Below, piece by piece: positions 17,034 to 24,155 of a DNA stretch of 39,114 nucleotides. This DNA comes from Gammaproteobacteria bacterium (GTDB lineage: Bacteria; Pseudomonadota; Gammaproteobacteria; Pseudomonadales; Pseudomonadaceae), in the NCBI GenBank assembly GCA_018827205.1, contig JAHJXZ010000112.1:1-39114 (forward strand), written 5' to 3'. The notes beneath the pieces are model-generated. The model worked only from the letters and a program-made list of their open reading frames with translations, ran no database searches and had not been told where the DNA came from. A program made the position numbers and the translations under genes. Every line of letters begins with the position of its first letter. Positions within the stretch are counted from its first letter, which is position 1.

Positions 17034-17451
17034 TGCGATAATATCCATTAAGCCAAGGCATGTTGATAATATTCTTGCTGGGAAAAAAACAGTAGAACTT
17101 AGGGTTAGGAAAATGAACTTGCCCATAGGTTCTCGTTTGTGGGTTTATACAACACTTCCTGTTGGTAAAGTGAAGTTGTCAGCGGAAATTGCTTTTATCG
17201 AGTCGTTGTCGCCGAAGGATATGTGGAGAAAGCATGGTAAGGATATATGTATACCGAAAGAGGAGTTTGACGAGTATACGAAATTGCGTGATGTTGTGGT
17301 TGCTGTCGGTTTACTTAATATAAGGGCTTTAGATGAAGAGGTTTGTTTAGAGACAATGCGGAAGTGTGAGTCGGGCTTTCAACCGCCTCAGTTCTTTTTA
17401 AAGCTTAATCCTGATAGGGCGTTGTATTCGGTTTTTTATAAGCAATTTTAA
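17026..17451 (+). CDS. ASCH domain protein
   Basis: A 141-residue protein with the ASCH (PUA-related) fold signature: SIKPRHVDNILAGKKTVELR at residues 7-26, then a G-x-x-LWVYTT strand and a basic P-K-D-M-W segment. ASCH domains bind or process RNA or modified nucleosides. E. coli YqfB is an ASCH-type N4-acetylcytidine amidohydrolase using K21, T24 and E74. Here K21 aligns, but Glu24 replaces the Thr, so YqfB-type hydrolysis is doubtful and a binding role is more likely. The ATG overlaps the end of the GNAT-PIN gene by 8 bases, implying coupled translation and a joint function. AT-rich like its partner. Confidence 0.85.
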   Translation: MVDAIISIKPRHVDNILAGKKTVELRVRKMNLPIGSRLWVYTTLPVGKVKLSAEIAFIESLSPKDMWRKHGKDICIPKEEFDEYTKLRDVVVAVGLLNIRALDEEVCLETMRKCESGFQPPQFFLKLNPDRALYSVFYKQF

Positions 17452-17692
17452 ATTTTAGGTAGTGTTTTTCAGTGCTCTTGTTGGAAATAAATGAAAGGCT
17501 TTGTTTGTAATTAAGAATTTGCCTGGTTTTCGGTCTTAATGACAGGTCATGTCTTAATGTGTGCGGATGAAAATCCCCTGTCGACCCTGTGTTCTACTTC
17601 GCTCATAAATCGGAGCCATCTTAGCTTTACTTAGCAATGCTAAGGTTGAACGGTTTTCAGCTGCTGTAGCTGCTCTTCCTAGAGCTAACAGT
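17452..17692. other. Repeat-rich AT-rich tail of the cassette
   Basis: No gene is supported here. The region holds a direct repeat GTCTTAATG at 17533-17541 and 17551-17559 (18-bp period), a perfect inverted repeat CTTAGCA-A-TGCTAAG at 17630-17644 with an extra CTTAGC copy at 17620-17625, and the TTTCAGCTG/AGTTTTAG pair (17655-17663, 17690-17697) also seen left of the cassette. Composition returns to GC-rich after about 17760. Confidence 0.5.
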
Positions 17693-17727
17693 TTTAGTAG
17701 CTTCGACCGAAGTTGCTCCTCCCACTA
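17693..17727 (-). repeat. REP-like degenerate hairpin element
   Basis: Read on the minus strand it runs from a GTGGGAG start into a CTTCG-GT-CGAAG hairpin, which resembles Pseudomonas-type REP units but is imperfect. A T7 run lies just beyond it on the plus strand (17727-17733). It may be a decayed REP or the terminator of the ASCH transcript. Confidence 0.35.
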
Positions 17728-17874
17728 TTTTTTTGCTGTCTCTACTTCCTAATCATAGGTTCGGGCATGCACACATCGCTGGTCGCTAGGATTTGCCATG
17801 CACGGCGTTGCTCGACAGAATCGCGCTCCGATTCGGCCCTACTGCCGGATGACGATGCTGAGAAGGGGCTGGAG

Positions 17875-18570
17875 TTGAACGAGCAGACATTGTCCGTGCG
17901 CCTGGAGCGTGTGGCTGCGCATGTGCCGGCAGAGGCGCGGTTGGCTGATATTGGCTCGGATCACGCCTATCTGCCGGTGGCATTGATACGCCGTGGGGCT
18001 ATCGAGGCTGCAGTGGCGGGGGAGGTGGCTTTGACGCCGTTCCACGCGGCTGAGCGTAGCGTGCGTGAAAGCGACCTGGGCCAACGCATCAGCGTGCGCC
18101 TGGCAGATGGTTTGGCGGCGATTGAGGCGGGCGACGCAATCACGGCAATCAGCATCTGCGGCATGGGCGGCGAGAGGATTCGCGACATCCTCGAGAGCGG
18201 CAAGGCTCGCCTGAGTGGTCAGGAGCGTTTGATCCTGCAGCCCAACGGCGGCGAGCAGCCGCTGCGCCAATGGCTGATGGACAATGGTTACCGCATCCTC
18301 TGTGAGGAAGTGCTGTGGGAAAATCATTTTGCATACGAAATCATCGTTGCTGAACGCTCTGGTCCCATGATGTATAGCGCCGAGGAGCTGTACTTTGGTC
18401 CGCTGCAGATGCAGGCACGCAACCCGGCGTTCCTGGCCAAGTGGCAGCGCCTGCTGCGTCTGAAGCAGCAGACCTTGGCCGATTTCGCTCAAGCGAAGCA
18501 GGCGGTGCCCGAGGAGAAGGTGCAGAAGGTTGCCCGGCAGACGCAGTGGATTATTGAACTGCTGGCGTGA
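17875..18570 (+). CDS. trmK: tRNA (adenine-N1)-methyltransferase TrmK family
   Basis: This SAM-dependent methyltransferase should methylate N1 of A22 in tRNA, as characterised for Bacillus TrmK. SAM motif I is ADIGSDHAYLP near the N-terminus, and ICGMGGERIRDIL follows at about residues 94-106. I chose TTG 17875, with AAGGGG 6 bases upstream, because it gives 231 residues starting NEQTLSVRLERV, the usual length and start for this family. The open frame extends upstream to 17713 but would begin in a REP-like repeat with an implausible hydrophobic start. Base composition is native. It sits immediately right of the AT-rich cassette. Confidence 0.85.
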   Translation: MNEQTLSVRLERVAAHVPAEARLADIGSDHAYLPVALIRRGAIEAAVAGEVALTPFHAAERSVRESDLGQRISVRLADGLAAIEAGDAITAISICGMGGERIRDILESGKARLSGQERLILQPNGGEQPLRQWLMDNGYRILCEEVLWENHFAYEIIVAERSGPMMYSAEELYFGPLQMQARNPAFLAKWQRLLRLKQQTLADFAQAKQAVPEEKVQKVARQTQWIIELLA

Positions 18571-18598
18571 GCCGGGCTCCTGCACCGAACGAGCAGCG

Positions 18599-19372
18599 CT
18601 AGGCGGTCGGCACTGTTCCGCCATCAATCACAAATTCACTGCCGGTGATGGCGGCCGCGCGAGGCGAAGTCAGGAAGGCAATCAGGTCAGCGACCTCTGA
18701 CGGCTTGGCAGGGCGGCCGAGCGGAATACCACCGAGGGCATTCATGATGATTTGTTTGCCGCCTGCGTAATCGGTACCTGCCTCTTGCGCTAGCCGCTCG
18801 GCCAATGCGACCGACGCTTCGGTTTCGATCCAGCCCGGCGATACCCGGATAACACGCACGCCTTGTGGCGAGACTTCTTTCGACAGGCTTTTGCTGTAAG
18901 TCGAGAGTGCTGCCTTGGCGGCCGCATAAGCTGTGGTGGCTTCGGGCAAGGGCAGGCGGTTCTGGATGGAGGTTACATGGAGGATCACGCCACTCTTGCG
19001 CGCCAGCATCTGCGGGAGCAGAGCGCGATCCAGGCGCACGGCCGGCAGCAGGTTCAAGTCGAGTTCGCGTTGCCATTGCTCGTCGTCCAATACCGCGAAG
19101 CCGCCGCTGGGTGCCGATGAACCACCCAGGACGTGGACGATGATGTCCACACAGCCCAACCGTTGTTTAGTCGCGGCCACCAGTGTTGCGCAACCTTCTC
19201 GGGTCGAGAGATCGGCCTGCACGAACAGCTCAGCCGCCAGATCGCTGCTGGCCTGCCGGGCGGAAGTCAGCACCTGTGCACCCTCGGCAAGAAACAGCTC
19301 GACTACCGCGCGGCCGACACCTTTGGTGCCACCGGTGACCAGCACGCGTTTACCGCTCAGGTCGAGGTTCAT
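18599..19372 (-). CDS. SDR family oxidoreductase
   Basis: A 257-residue classical short-chain dehydrogenase/reductase. The NAD(P)-binding TGGTKGVG is at residues 13-20, and the catalytic set is S135, Y149 and K153 (YAAAK). The usual NNAG motif is replaced by VLGG. The ATG overlaps the stop of the NTF2-like gene as ATGA, so the two are translationally coupled with the NTF2-like gene first. A divergent LysR regulator lies beyond that gene. The substrate is unknown. Confidence 0.9.
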   Translation of the reverse strand: MNLDLSGKRVLVTGGTKGVGRAVVELFLAEGAQVLTSARQASSDLAAELFVQADLSTREGCATLVAATKQRLGCVDIIVHVLGGSSAPSGGFAVLDDEQWQRELDLNLLPAVRLDRALLPQMLARKSGVILHVTSIQNRLPLPEATTAYAAAKAALSTYSKSLSKEVSPQGVRVIRVSPGWIETEASVALAERLAQEAGTDYAGGKQIIMNALGGIPLGRPAKPSEVADLIAFLTSPRAAAITGSEFVIDGGTVPTA

Positions 19373-19698
19373 GGCGCAATCTCCAGCGAGCGGATCTGGC
19401 CGTCTTGCAACAGGAACACGTGGTTCAGCTGCAGCGGGCTGCCGGGGAAGTTACCGACCAGGCGCGCCGTGACGGTCAGCGTGCCGTCCTTATCCACCGC
19501 TTGCAGCGGCTCGACACTGTAGGTGAATGCCTGGCGGGCCTCGTGTTGCCAGGCTGCGATGGCCTCAATGCCTTGGTGCGTGCGGTTTTCGTCGGTCACG
19601 ACGGCATCTGCGTAGAAGCAGGTGGCAAGGCGCGACGCGTCGCCGCCATTGCTGATGTCGAAATAGGTTGCTACGGCGTCAGGCAGTTGCAGGTTCAT
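19369..19698 (-). CDS. NTF2-like (SnoaL-type) protein
   Basis: This 109-residue protein fits the NTF2-like cone fold used by SnoaL cyclases, ketosteroid isomerases and many binding proteins. Features include [26 protein letters not shown] near the start and the [10 protein letters not shown] helix. ATG 19698 is chosen because AGGAG lies 8 bases upstream; a GTG six codons earlier would place that site inside the gene. It is the first gene of a two-gene operon with an SDR, divergent from a LysR gene. A role with the SDR on one small organic substrate is likely but unproven. Confidence 0.82.
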   Translation of the reverse strand: MNLQLPDAVATYFDISNGGDASRLATCFYADAVVTDENRTHQGIEAIAAWQHEARQAFTYSVEPLQAVDKDGTLTVTARLVGNFPGSPLQLNHVFLLQDGQIRSLEIAP

Positions 19699-19750
19699 GG
19701 CCTGATCTCCTCTCACAGTGGGTTGGGTTTACGACTGTGATCTTGCCGCT

Positions 19751-19772
19751 CAGTTGATAGTTTGCTCAACTG
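19751..19772. promoter_or_regulatory. LysR-type operator candidate
   Basis: CAGTTGA-N8-TCAACTG is a perfect 7-bp inverted repeat containing a T-N11-A type core. It lies 42 bases before the LysR start and 52 bases before the divergent NTF2-like gene, where a LysR protein would control both. Confidence 0.6.
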
Positions 19773-19814
19773 GGATAAACGTTAATGACCTATCCCTAAT
19801 ATCAGGACAATCGA

Positions 19815-20732
19815 ATGGCAGACTCGCGTCTCGGCCTCAATGAATTGGAAGCGGTAATGGCTGTGGCGCGCCGGGCTTCGTTTCGGCAGGCGGCTATCGA
19901 CCTCAATGTTTCGACCACTGCATTGAGCAATACCATTGCCAAACTGGAGGCGAGCCTCGAAACACGGCTGTTCAATCGCACCACCCGCAGCGTGTCGCTG
20001 ACCGAGGCGGGCACCCTGTATCTGGAGCACGTGGGGCCAGCTTTGCAAGACGTACGCACTGCGCTGGAAACGGTGCGCTCGCACAATGCCGGGCCTTCGG
20101 GCGTGCTGCGTATCAATGCGTTCGCCAGTGCCGCCCGCGCAGCGCTGCTGCCGCTGGTGCTGGAGTTTTTGCAGCGTTATCCGAAGGTGCACATCGACCT
20201 GGTGACCGAGGGTCGTCTGGTGGACATCGTCGCGGACGGTTTCGATCTCGGTGTCCGCTCTGCCAATCTGGTACCCACAGACATGATCGTGATCGCACTG
20301 GGTCAGGCGCAACGGTATGCCGTGGTCGGTTCGCCCGCGTACTTTGCCAAGCACGGTCGACCGCGCAGCCCGGCGGACCTGCTCAACCATCACTGCATCC
20401 GCATCCGCCTACCCAATGGGGCGATTTACCCCTGGCATTTCGAGCGAGCAGGCGAAGTCACCCGACTTGATGTGAACGGCCAACTCACGCTGGACGAGTC
20501 GAGTGTCGTCAAGGCGGTGGTGCAGGAAGGTGTAGGGCTCGGTTTTTTTATGGAGCAGGACGTTCAGGCTGAACTTGAGGCTGGGCAGTTCGAGCGGGTA
20601 CTGGATGAGTGGACGCCTGCGCGAGACAACCTGTGCCTGTACTACCCGAACCGCCGCAACCCCTCCGCCGCGCTCAAGGCATTCACTGCGTTGGCGCGCG
20701 CCAGTCTGCCGAGCAAAGGCCTGCCGGGGTAA
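19815..20732 (+). CDS. LysR family transcriptional regulator
   Basis: A 305-residue LysR regulator. The winged helix-turn-helix covers about residues 8-66, including [27 protein letters not shown] and the wing [12 protein letters not shown]. The effector-binding domain follows from about residue 90. It is divergent from the NTF2-like/SDR operon and separated from it by a perfect inverted repeat, so that operon is its probable target. The effector is unknown. Confidence 0.92.
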   Translation: MADSRLGLNELEAVMAVARRASFRQAAIDLNVSTTALSNTIAKLEASLETRLFNRTTRSVSLTEAGTLYLEHVGPALQDVRTALETVRSHNAGPSGVLRINAFASAARAALLPLVLEFLQRYPKVHIDLVTEGRLVDIVADGFDLGVRSANLVPTDMIVIALGQAQRYAVVGSPAYFAKHGRPRSPADLLNHHCIRIRLPNGAIYPWHFERAGEVTRLDVNGQLTLDESSVVKAVVQEGVGLGFFMEQDVQAELEAGQFERVLDEWTPARDNLCLYYPNRRNPSAALKAFTALARASLPSKGLPG

Positions 20733-20760
20733 TTCCCTCGGCTGTCCAAAACGCCTGCTA

Positions 20761-22200
20761 TCAAGCGATCAAGCCCAGAGTCAGCCCCTTCAAGGTGGCG
20801 GCCGCGCGGGTGGAACAACCCAGCTTGCGGAAAATGCTTTCCATGTGGGTGCGCACGGTGCTCGGGCTGATCTCCAGCCGCCGCGCCACTTCCTTGTTGC
20901 TGGCGCCGCGGCTGATTTCCAGCAGGATGGAGCATTCGCGGGTAGTGAGCAGCGCGCTCTTCGGCTGAGGAAGTCGGCGTTCGCCGCGAGCGGCCGCGAT
21001 CACCGCTTCGCAGATATCACCGTCAAACAGACCGCGACTGGCATCCTGTTTGAGCAGTCGCGCCGCCTCCGATTCGCTATGGGCTGGCCGCCAGGGCCTG
21101 GCGCTTCTTAACGCCACCCAGGCGACAGCTGTAGCGAGCAAGCGATACGCGGCGCACTGCGCATCTGCCGACGCACCGCGAAAGTAGCCGCTGCCGTCGA
21201 GCCGCTCGTAGGCATGGGCGGCAATCTCGCCAGGTACGGCCAGCTCACTGATCTGGCGTGATGCCTTATGCGTCCAGTAGGGAACGAGGTGGATGCGCTC
21301 CGAAGCACCGTAGGGTAGCGGCCCTGCCGTGTTCCACAGCTGATTGGAGACGGCTGCCCGCCCAAGGCCATGGATCAGCGCCGCCTTGCCAATCTCCGTC
21401 TGAGCAGGCTCCGGCAGCCCCCACAAGCGCGCAGCCTCGGCGGCAATCTGCGCCACCTGCCTGGAATGACCTGCCAGCCATGGCAGCTTCAGATCGATCA
21501 CGTCGCCCACCAGAGTCAGCGACACGGGGCGTGCGATCCAGGTGTCGTCCAGCACGTCGGAAGCCGCTTCCAGTTCCGCCAGCCACGCCTTGGCATTACG
21601 CACCAGCATTGAGGCGAGTGCGGCGGGGTAACGTCGGTCGGCCTGTTCGCTGATCCAGCTCAGCGCCGCCTCCAAGCCATGGGCGCGGCTGAGAATGTCC
21701 AGGTCTCCAGCCAGCACCACCTGGTAGGCCACTTCCGGGATGTGTTCATGGCTCACACCCAGCGGCCGGCCGTTTCCGTCATAGGTTTCGAATACTCGGC
21801 ACAACCCGGACTCGACCGCTGCGCCGAGCTCGAGGGTTTTCGCAATCTCACCAGACACCTCGCAGTGCACCACGGCGAGCGAAGTTGCCTGATGCACGGC
21901 ATTCATCTGTTCGGCGCCCAAAGTCAGGTCGAGCATCGCGCGGCGTCCATCGACATCGTCACCCAGCAGGTGGGCAAACCCGTCGGCGTTGGCGGTGCAG
22001 CCCGACCAACGTAGCAAGGCGACCTGCTGCGCCACCGCCTGGTGGTCGCCCTCGCCGTGCATGGCCTGCGCGATCATTTGCGCCAACCGGGCAACGCGCT
22101 GGGAGTGGCCAAGGGGCTGCCCCATGCTGAGGTCGCCGACCTGGGAAATAGCCCCCAATGCCCCGCTCAATGAGATGTCGAACCGCAGTGTGCTATCCAT
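20761..22200 (-). CDS. HD-GYP-like domain fused to LuxR-type HTH
   Basis: A 479-residue regulator. Two HD-GYP-like repeats can be seen. The first runs from GHSQRVARLAQMIA near residue 31 to DGNGRPLG; the second from GHSRQVAQIA near 229 to ERLDGSGYFRG. The second repeat has HG (ALIHGLGR) where a working phosphodiesterase has HD, so metal binding is probably lost. Residues ~415-475 form a LuxR-type helix-turn-helix (LTTRECSILLEISRGASNKE, then STVRTHMESIFRKLG). It is probably a DNA-binding regulator with an HD-derived sensing part rather than a c-di-GMP hydrolase. The divergent alpha/beta hydrolase gene is its likely target. Confidence 0.82.
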   Translation of the reverse strand: MDSTLRFDISLSGALGAISQVGDLSMGQPLGHSQRVARLAQMIAQAMHGEGDHQAVAQQVALLRWSGCTANADGFAHLLGDDVDGRRAMLDLTLGAEQMNAVHQATSLAVVHCEVSGEIAKTLELGAAVESGLCRVFETYDGNGRPLGVSHEHIPEVAYQVVLAGDLDILSRAHGLEAALSWISEQADRRYPAALASMLVRNAKAWLAELEAASDVLDDTWIARPVSLTLVGDVIDLKLPWLAGHSRQVAQIAAEAARLWGLPEPAQTEIGKAALIHGLGRAAVSNQLWNTAGPLPYGASERIHLVPYWTHKASRQISELAVPGEIAAHAYERLDGSGYFRGASADAQCAAYRLLATAVAWVALRSARPWRPAHSESEAARLLKQDASRGLFDGDICEAVIAAARGERRLPQPKSALLTTRECSILLEISRGASNKEVARRLEISPSTVRTHMESIFRKLGCSTRAAATLKGLTLGLIA

Positions 22201-22264
22201 GAAAAAAAGCCCCTAGCTCGGACAAATGACCGATACCCGTCAAGCATGTGGGTCCGCAGAATTT

Positions 22265-22285
22265 GAACTCCCAACACAGGAGTTC
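22265..22285 (+). promoter_or_regulatory. Hairpin that can hide the hydrolase ribosome site
   Basis: GAACTCC (22265-22271) and GGAGTTC (22279-22285) form a perfect 7-bp stem with loop CAACACA. The right arm contains the AGGAG ribosome site, 8 bases before the ATG at 22291. Folding would block translation, so this could be a thermosensor, a protein-binding site or a DNA operator. Confidence 0.55.
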
Positions 22286-22290
22286 ACCCA

Positions 22291-23064
22291 ATGAAAACAT
22301 TCAAGTCGCAACTCATCACCGCCGCCTTCGCTCTGGCTAGCACATTCGTCGCGGGTGTCAGCCAAGCCAACGACGCAGCGCCTTCGGTGGTCATCGTACA
22401 CGGCGCCTTCGCTGACGGCTCCGACTGGGCCAAAGTCGTGCCTTATCTGCAGGCCGAAGGGGTAGCAGTGACGGTCGTACAAAACCCGCTCACCTCCTTG
22501 GCCGATGACGTTGCCGCAACGCAGCGTGTGCTGAACAATCAGCCAGACAACGTGGTGCTGGTCGGTCACTCCTGGGGTGGCTCTGTGATCAGTGAGGCTG
22601 GCGCTCACGAAAAAGTCAGTGCCCTGGTGTACGTCGCCGCCTTCGCCCCCGATGCCGGACAGACCAGCGGTGAGCAGGGCAATGGCGCGCCTACGCCTTC
22701 TGGCGTTAGTCAGATAAAGGCAGACAGCAACGGCTTCCTCTACATGACGGCAGCGGGCATGGCTAATGGTTTCGCTCAGGACCTTCCGGCTGAACAGACC
22801 GCTGTCATGACCGCAACGCAAGGCCCTATCAAGGCGTCCGCGTTCGATGACAAAACGACAGTCGCTGCGTGGAAGACCAAACCTTCCTGGTACGTACTTG
22901 CCAGCAACGATCGAATGATCCACCCCGACGTGCAGCGCTCGGCTGCCAAGCGTATCGGCGCCACCCTGAGCGAGCTACGCACCAGCCATGTACCCCAACA
23001 GTCAAAGCCTGCCGAAGTGGCTAAGGTGATTCTCGAAGCGGTACGCAGTGTCGATGCGCAGTGA
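22291..23064 (+). CDS. Exported alpha/beta hydrolase
   Basis: A 257-residue alpha/beta-hydrolase with a signal peptide (about residues 1-26, cut near SQA-ND), so it probably works in the periplasm. The oxyanion HGAF is at 37-40, and the nucleophile S94 lies in GHSWGG. An acidic residue lies in ASNDRMIHPD near 210, and the catalytic His in TSHVPQQSKP near 231. It resembles salicylate-esterase-like and other small-ester hydrolases of the AB hydrolase family. A hairpin overlaps its ribosome site. It is divergent from the HD/LuxR regulator. The substrate is unknown. Confidence 0.88.
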   Translation: MKTFKSQLITAAFALASTFVAGVSQANDAAPSVVIVHGAFADGSDWAKVVPYLQAEGVAVTVVQNPLTSLADDVAATQRVLNNQPDNVVLVGHSWGGSVISEAGAHEKVSALVYVAAFAPDAGQTSGEQGNGAPTPSGVSQIKADSNGFLYMTAAGMANGFAQDLPAEQTAVMTATQGPIKASAFDDKTTVAAWKTKPSWYVLASNDRMIHPDVQRSAAKRIGATLSELRTSHVPQQSKPAEVAKVILEAVRSVDAQ

Positions 23065-23106
23065 GCGGGAATGCAGTTCCATGCTCATGGCCTATGACCT
23101 GAAAAA

Positions 23107-23118
23107 TTAAGCGCTTAA
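23107..23118. promoter_or_regulatory. 12-bp perfect palindrome
   Basis: TTAAGCGCTTAA lies 43 bases after the hydrolase stop and 114 bases before the LysR gene. It is too short for a terminator. It may be a protein-binding site, but could be chance. Confidence 0.25.
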
Positions 23119-23200
23119 CCTCTCCCGAATGTGCTCGCAGCCACTGCAAGGATTTTCAGCAGTAGGCTGCGCGCAAACACTACGCTAGGGTCTGTTAGGC

Positions 23201-23211
23201 CATTCTTTTAG
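23201..23211 (+). promoter_or_regulatory. Shared 11-mer upstream of the LysR pair
   Basis: CATTCTTTTAG occurs 20 bases before the first LysR gene and again at 25091-25101 before the GST gene. A common regulator, possibly one of the LysR proteins, could bind both. Confidence 0.4.
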
Positions 23212-23231
23212 GTCAGTCTCGACGTTGGGCG

Positions 23232-24152
23232 GTGAGTGTGGACAGGTTTCAGGAGATGAAGGTACTGCTGGCCGTTGCTGAGGCGGAAAGCTTTGCAGGG
23301 GGCGCCAAGCTGGTGGGCATGTCGCCGCCCAGTGTTACCCGGGTGATTGCCGGCTTGGAGAAGCGCCTAGGTACGCTGCTGTTGGCGCGTAGCACGCGCA
23401 GCCTGCGTCTGACCGAGGCTGGCCGGCGCTATGTGGAGGACTGCAAACGCATCCTCCTGGAGCTGGAAGAGGCAGAAGAGTTGGCCACCGGCAGCAGCAT
23501 TCGGGCGCGGGGTAACCTGACCGTGACGGCGCCGGTGATGTTCGGCGAGTTGTACCTGATTCCGCTGATTACCGAGTACCTGTCGGCGCATCCGCAGGTG
23601 GCGATCAACGCGCTGTTGGTGGATCGCCTGGTGAACATGGTGGAGGAGGGCGTGGATGTCGCGATCCGCATCGGTCAGTTGCCAGAAACCGGTCTGCAGG
23701 CCATCAAGGTCGGGCACATTCGCCCGGTTATCTGTGCCGCGCCGGCCTTTCTCGAACGCTTTGGCCGGCCGCAAGAACCCAAGGAAGTCATGGCCGCGCC
23801 CATCGTGATGTCCTCTGCCAGCAGCCTGCTCACCGACTGGCAGTTCAACCTGGGCAGCAGTTCTCTCACCCTGCACCCTAAGCCGCGCCTGCTGGTGAGC
23901 TCCAATCAGGCGGCAATCAATGCCGTACGCGCGGGCTGGGGGCTGACGCGGGTGCTGTCGTATCAAGTGGCCGAACTGGTCGCGAAGGGCGAGTTGGAGA
24001 TCATCCTCGATACCTTTGAGGCAGCCGCTCTGCCGGTGCATGTGCTTTATCAAGGTGGCGGACGGGTGCCTGCCAAGGTGCGCACCTTTGTCGACTTTTG
24101 TGCCAGCCGCTTCCTACAGGACCCCGCGCTGCAACGGGCCGGGAGCGTATAG
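23232..24152 (+). CDS. LysR family transcriptional regulator (first of tandem pair)
   Basis: A 306-residue LysR regulator with the helix-turn-helix at about residues 5-62 (SFAGGAKLVGMSPPSVTRVIAG, then RSTRSLRLTEAG). The start is GTG 23232; GTG 23238, giving MDRFQEMK as in many relatives, is equally plausible. It is followed after 3 bases by a second LysR gene of similar design. Both end in a RVRTFIDF-type C-terminus, so they may be old duplicates. The likely targets are the GST and the flavo-iron-sulfur fusion downstream. Confidence 0.9.
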   Translation: MSVDRFQEMKVLLAVAEAESFAGGAKLVGMSPPSVTRVIAGLEKRLGTLLLARSTRSLRLTEAGRRYVEDCKRILLELEEAEELATGSSIRARGNLTVTAPVMFGELYLIPLITEYLSAHPQVAINALLVDRLVNMVEEGVDVAIRIGQLPETGLQAIKVGHIRPVICAAPAFLERFGRPQEPKEVMAAPIVMSSASSLLTDWQFNLGSSSLTLHPKPRLLVSSNQAAINAVRAGWGLTRVLSYQVAELVAKGELEIILDTFEAAALPVHVLYQGGGRVPAKVRTFVDFCASRFLQDPALQRAGSV

Positions 24153-24155
24153 CGC

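Noticed and set aside
17026-17451. ASCH protein as an N4-acetylcytidine amidohydrolase
   Set aside because: The aligned nucleophile Thr of YqfB is Glu here, so the enzyme name is not justified.
14900-17500. Prophage or transposon carrying the AT-rich cassette
   Set aside because: No integrase, transposase, phage structural gene or tRNA att site was seen; only composition and weak flanking matches suggest transfer.
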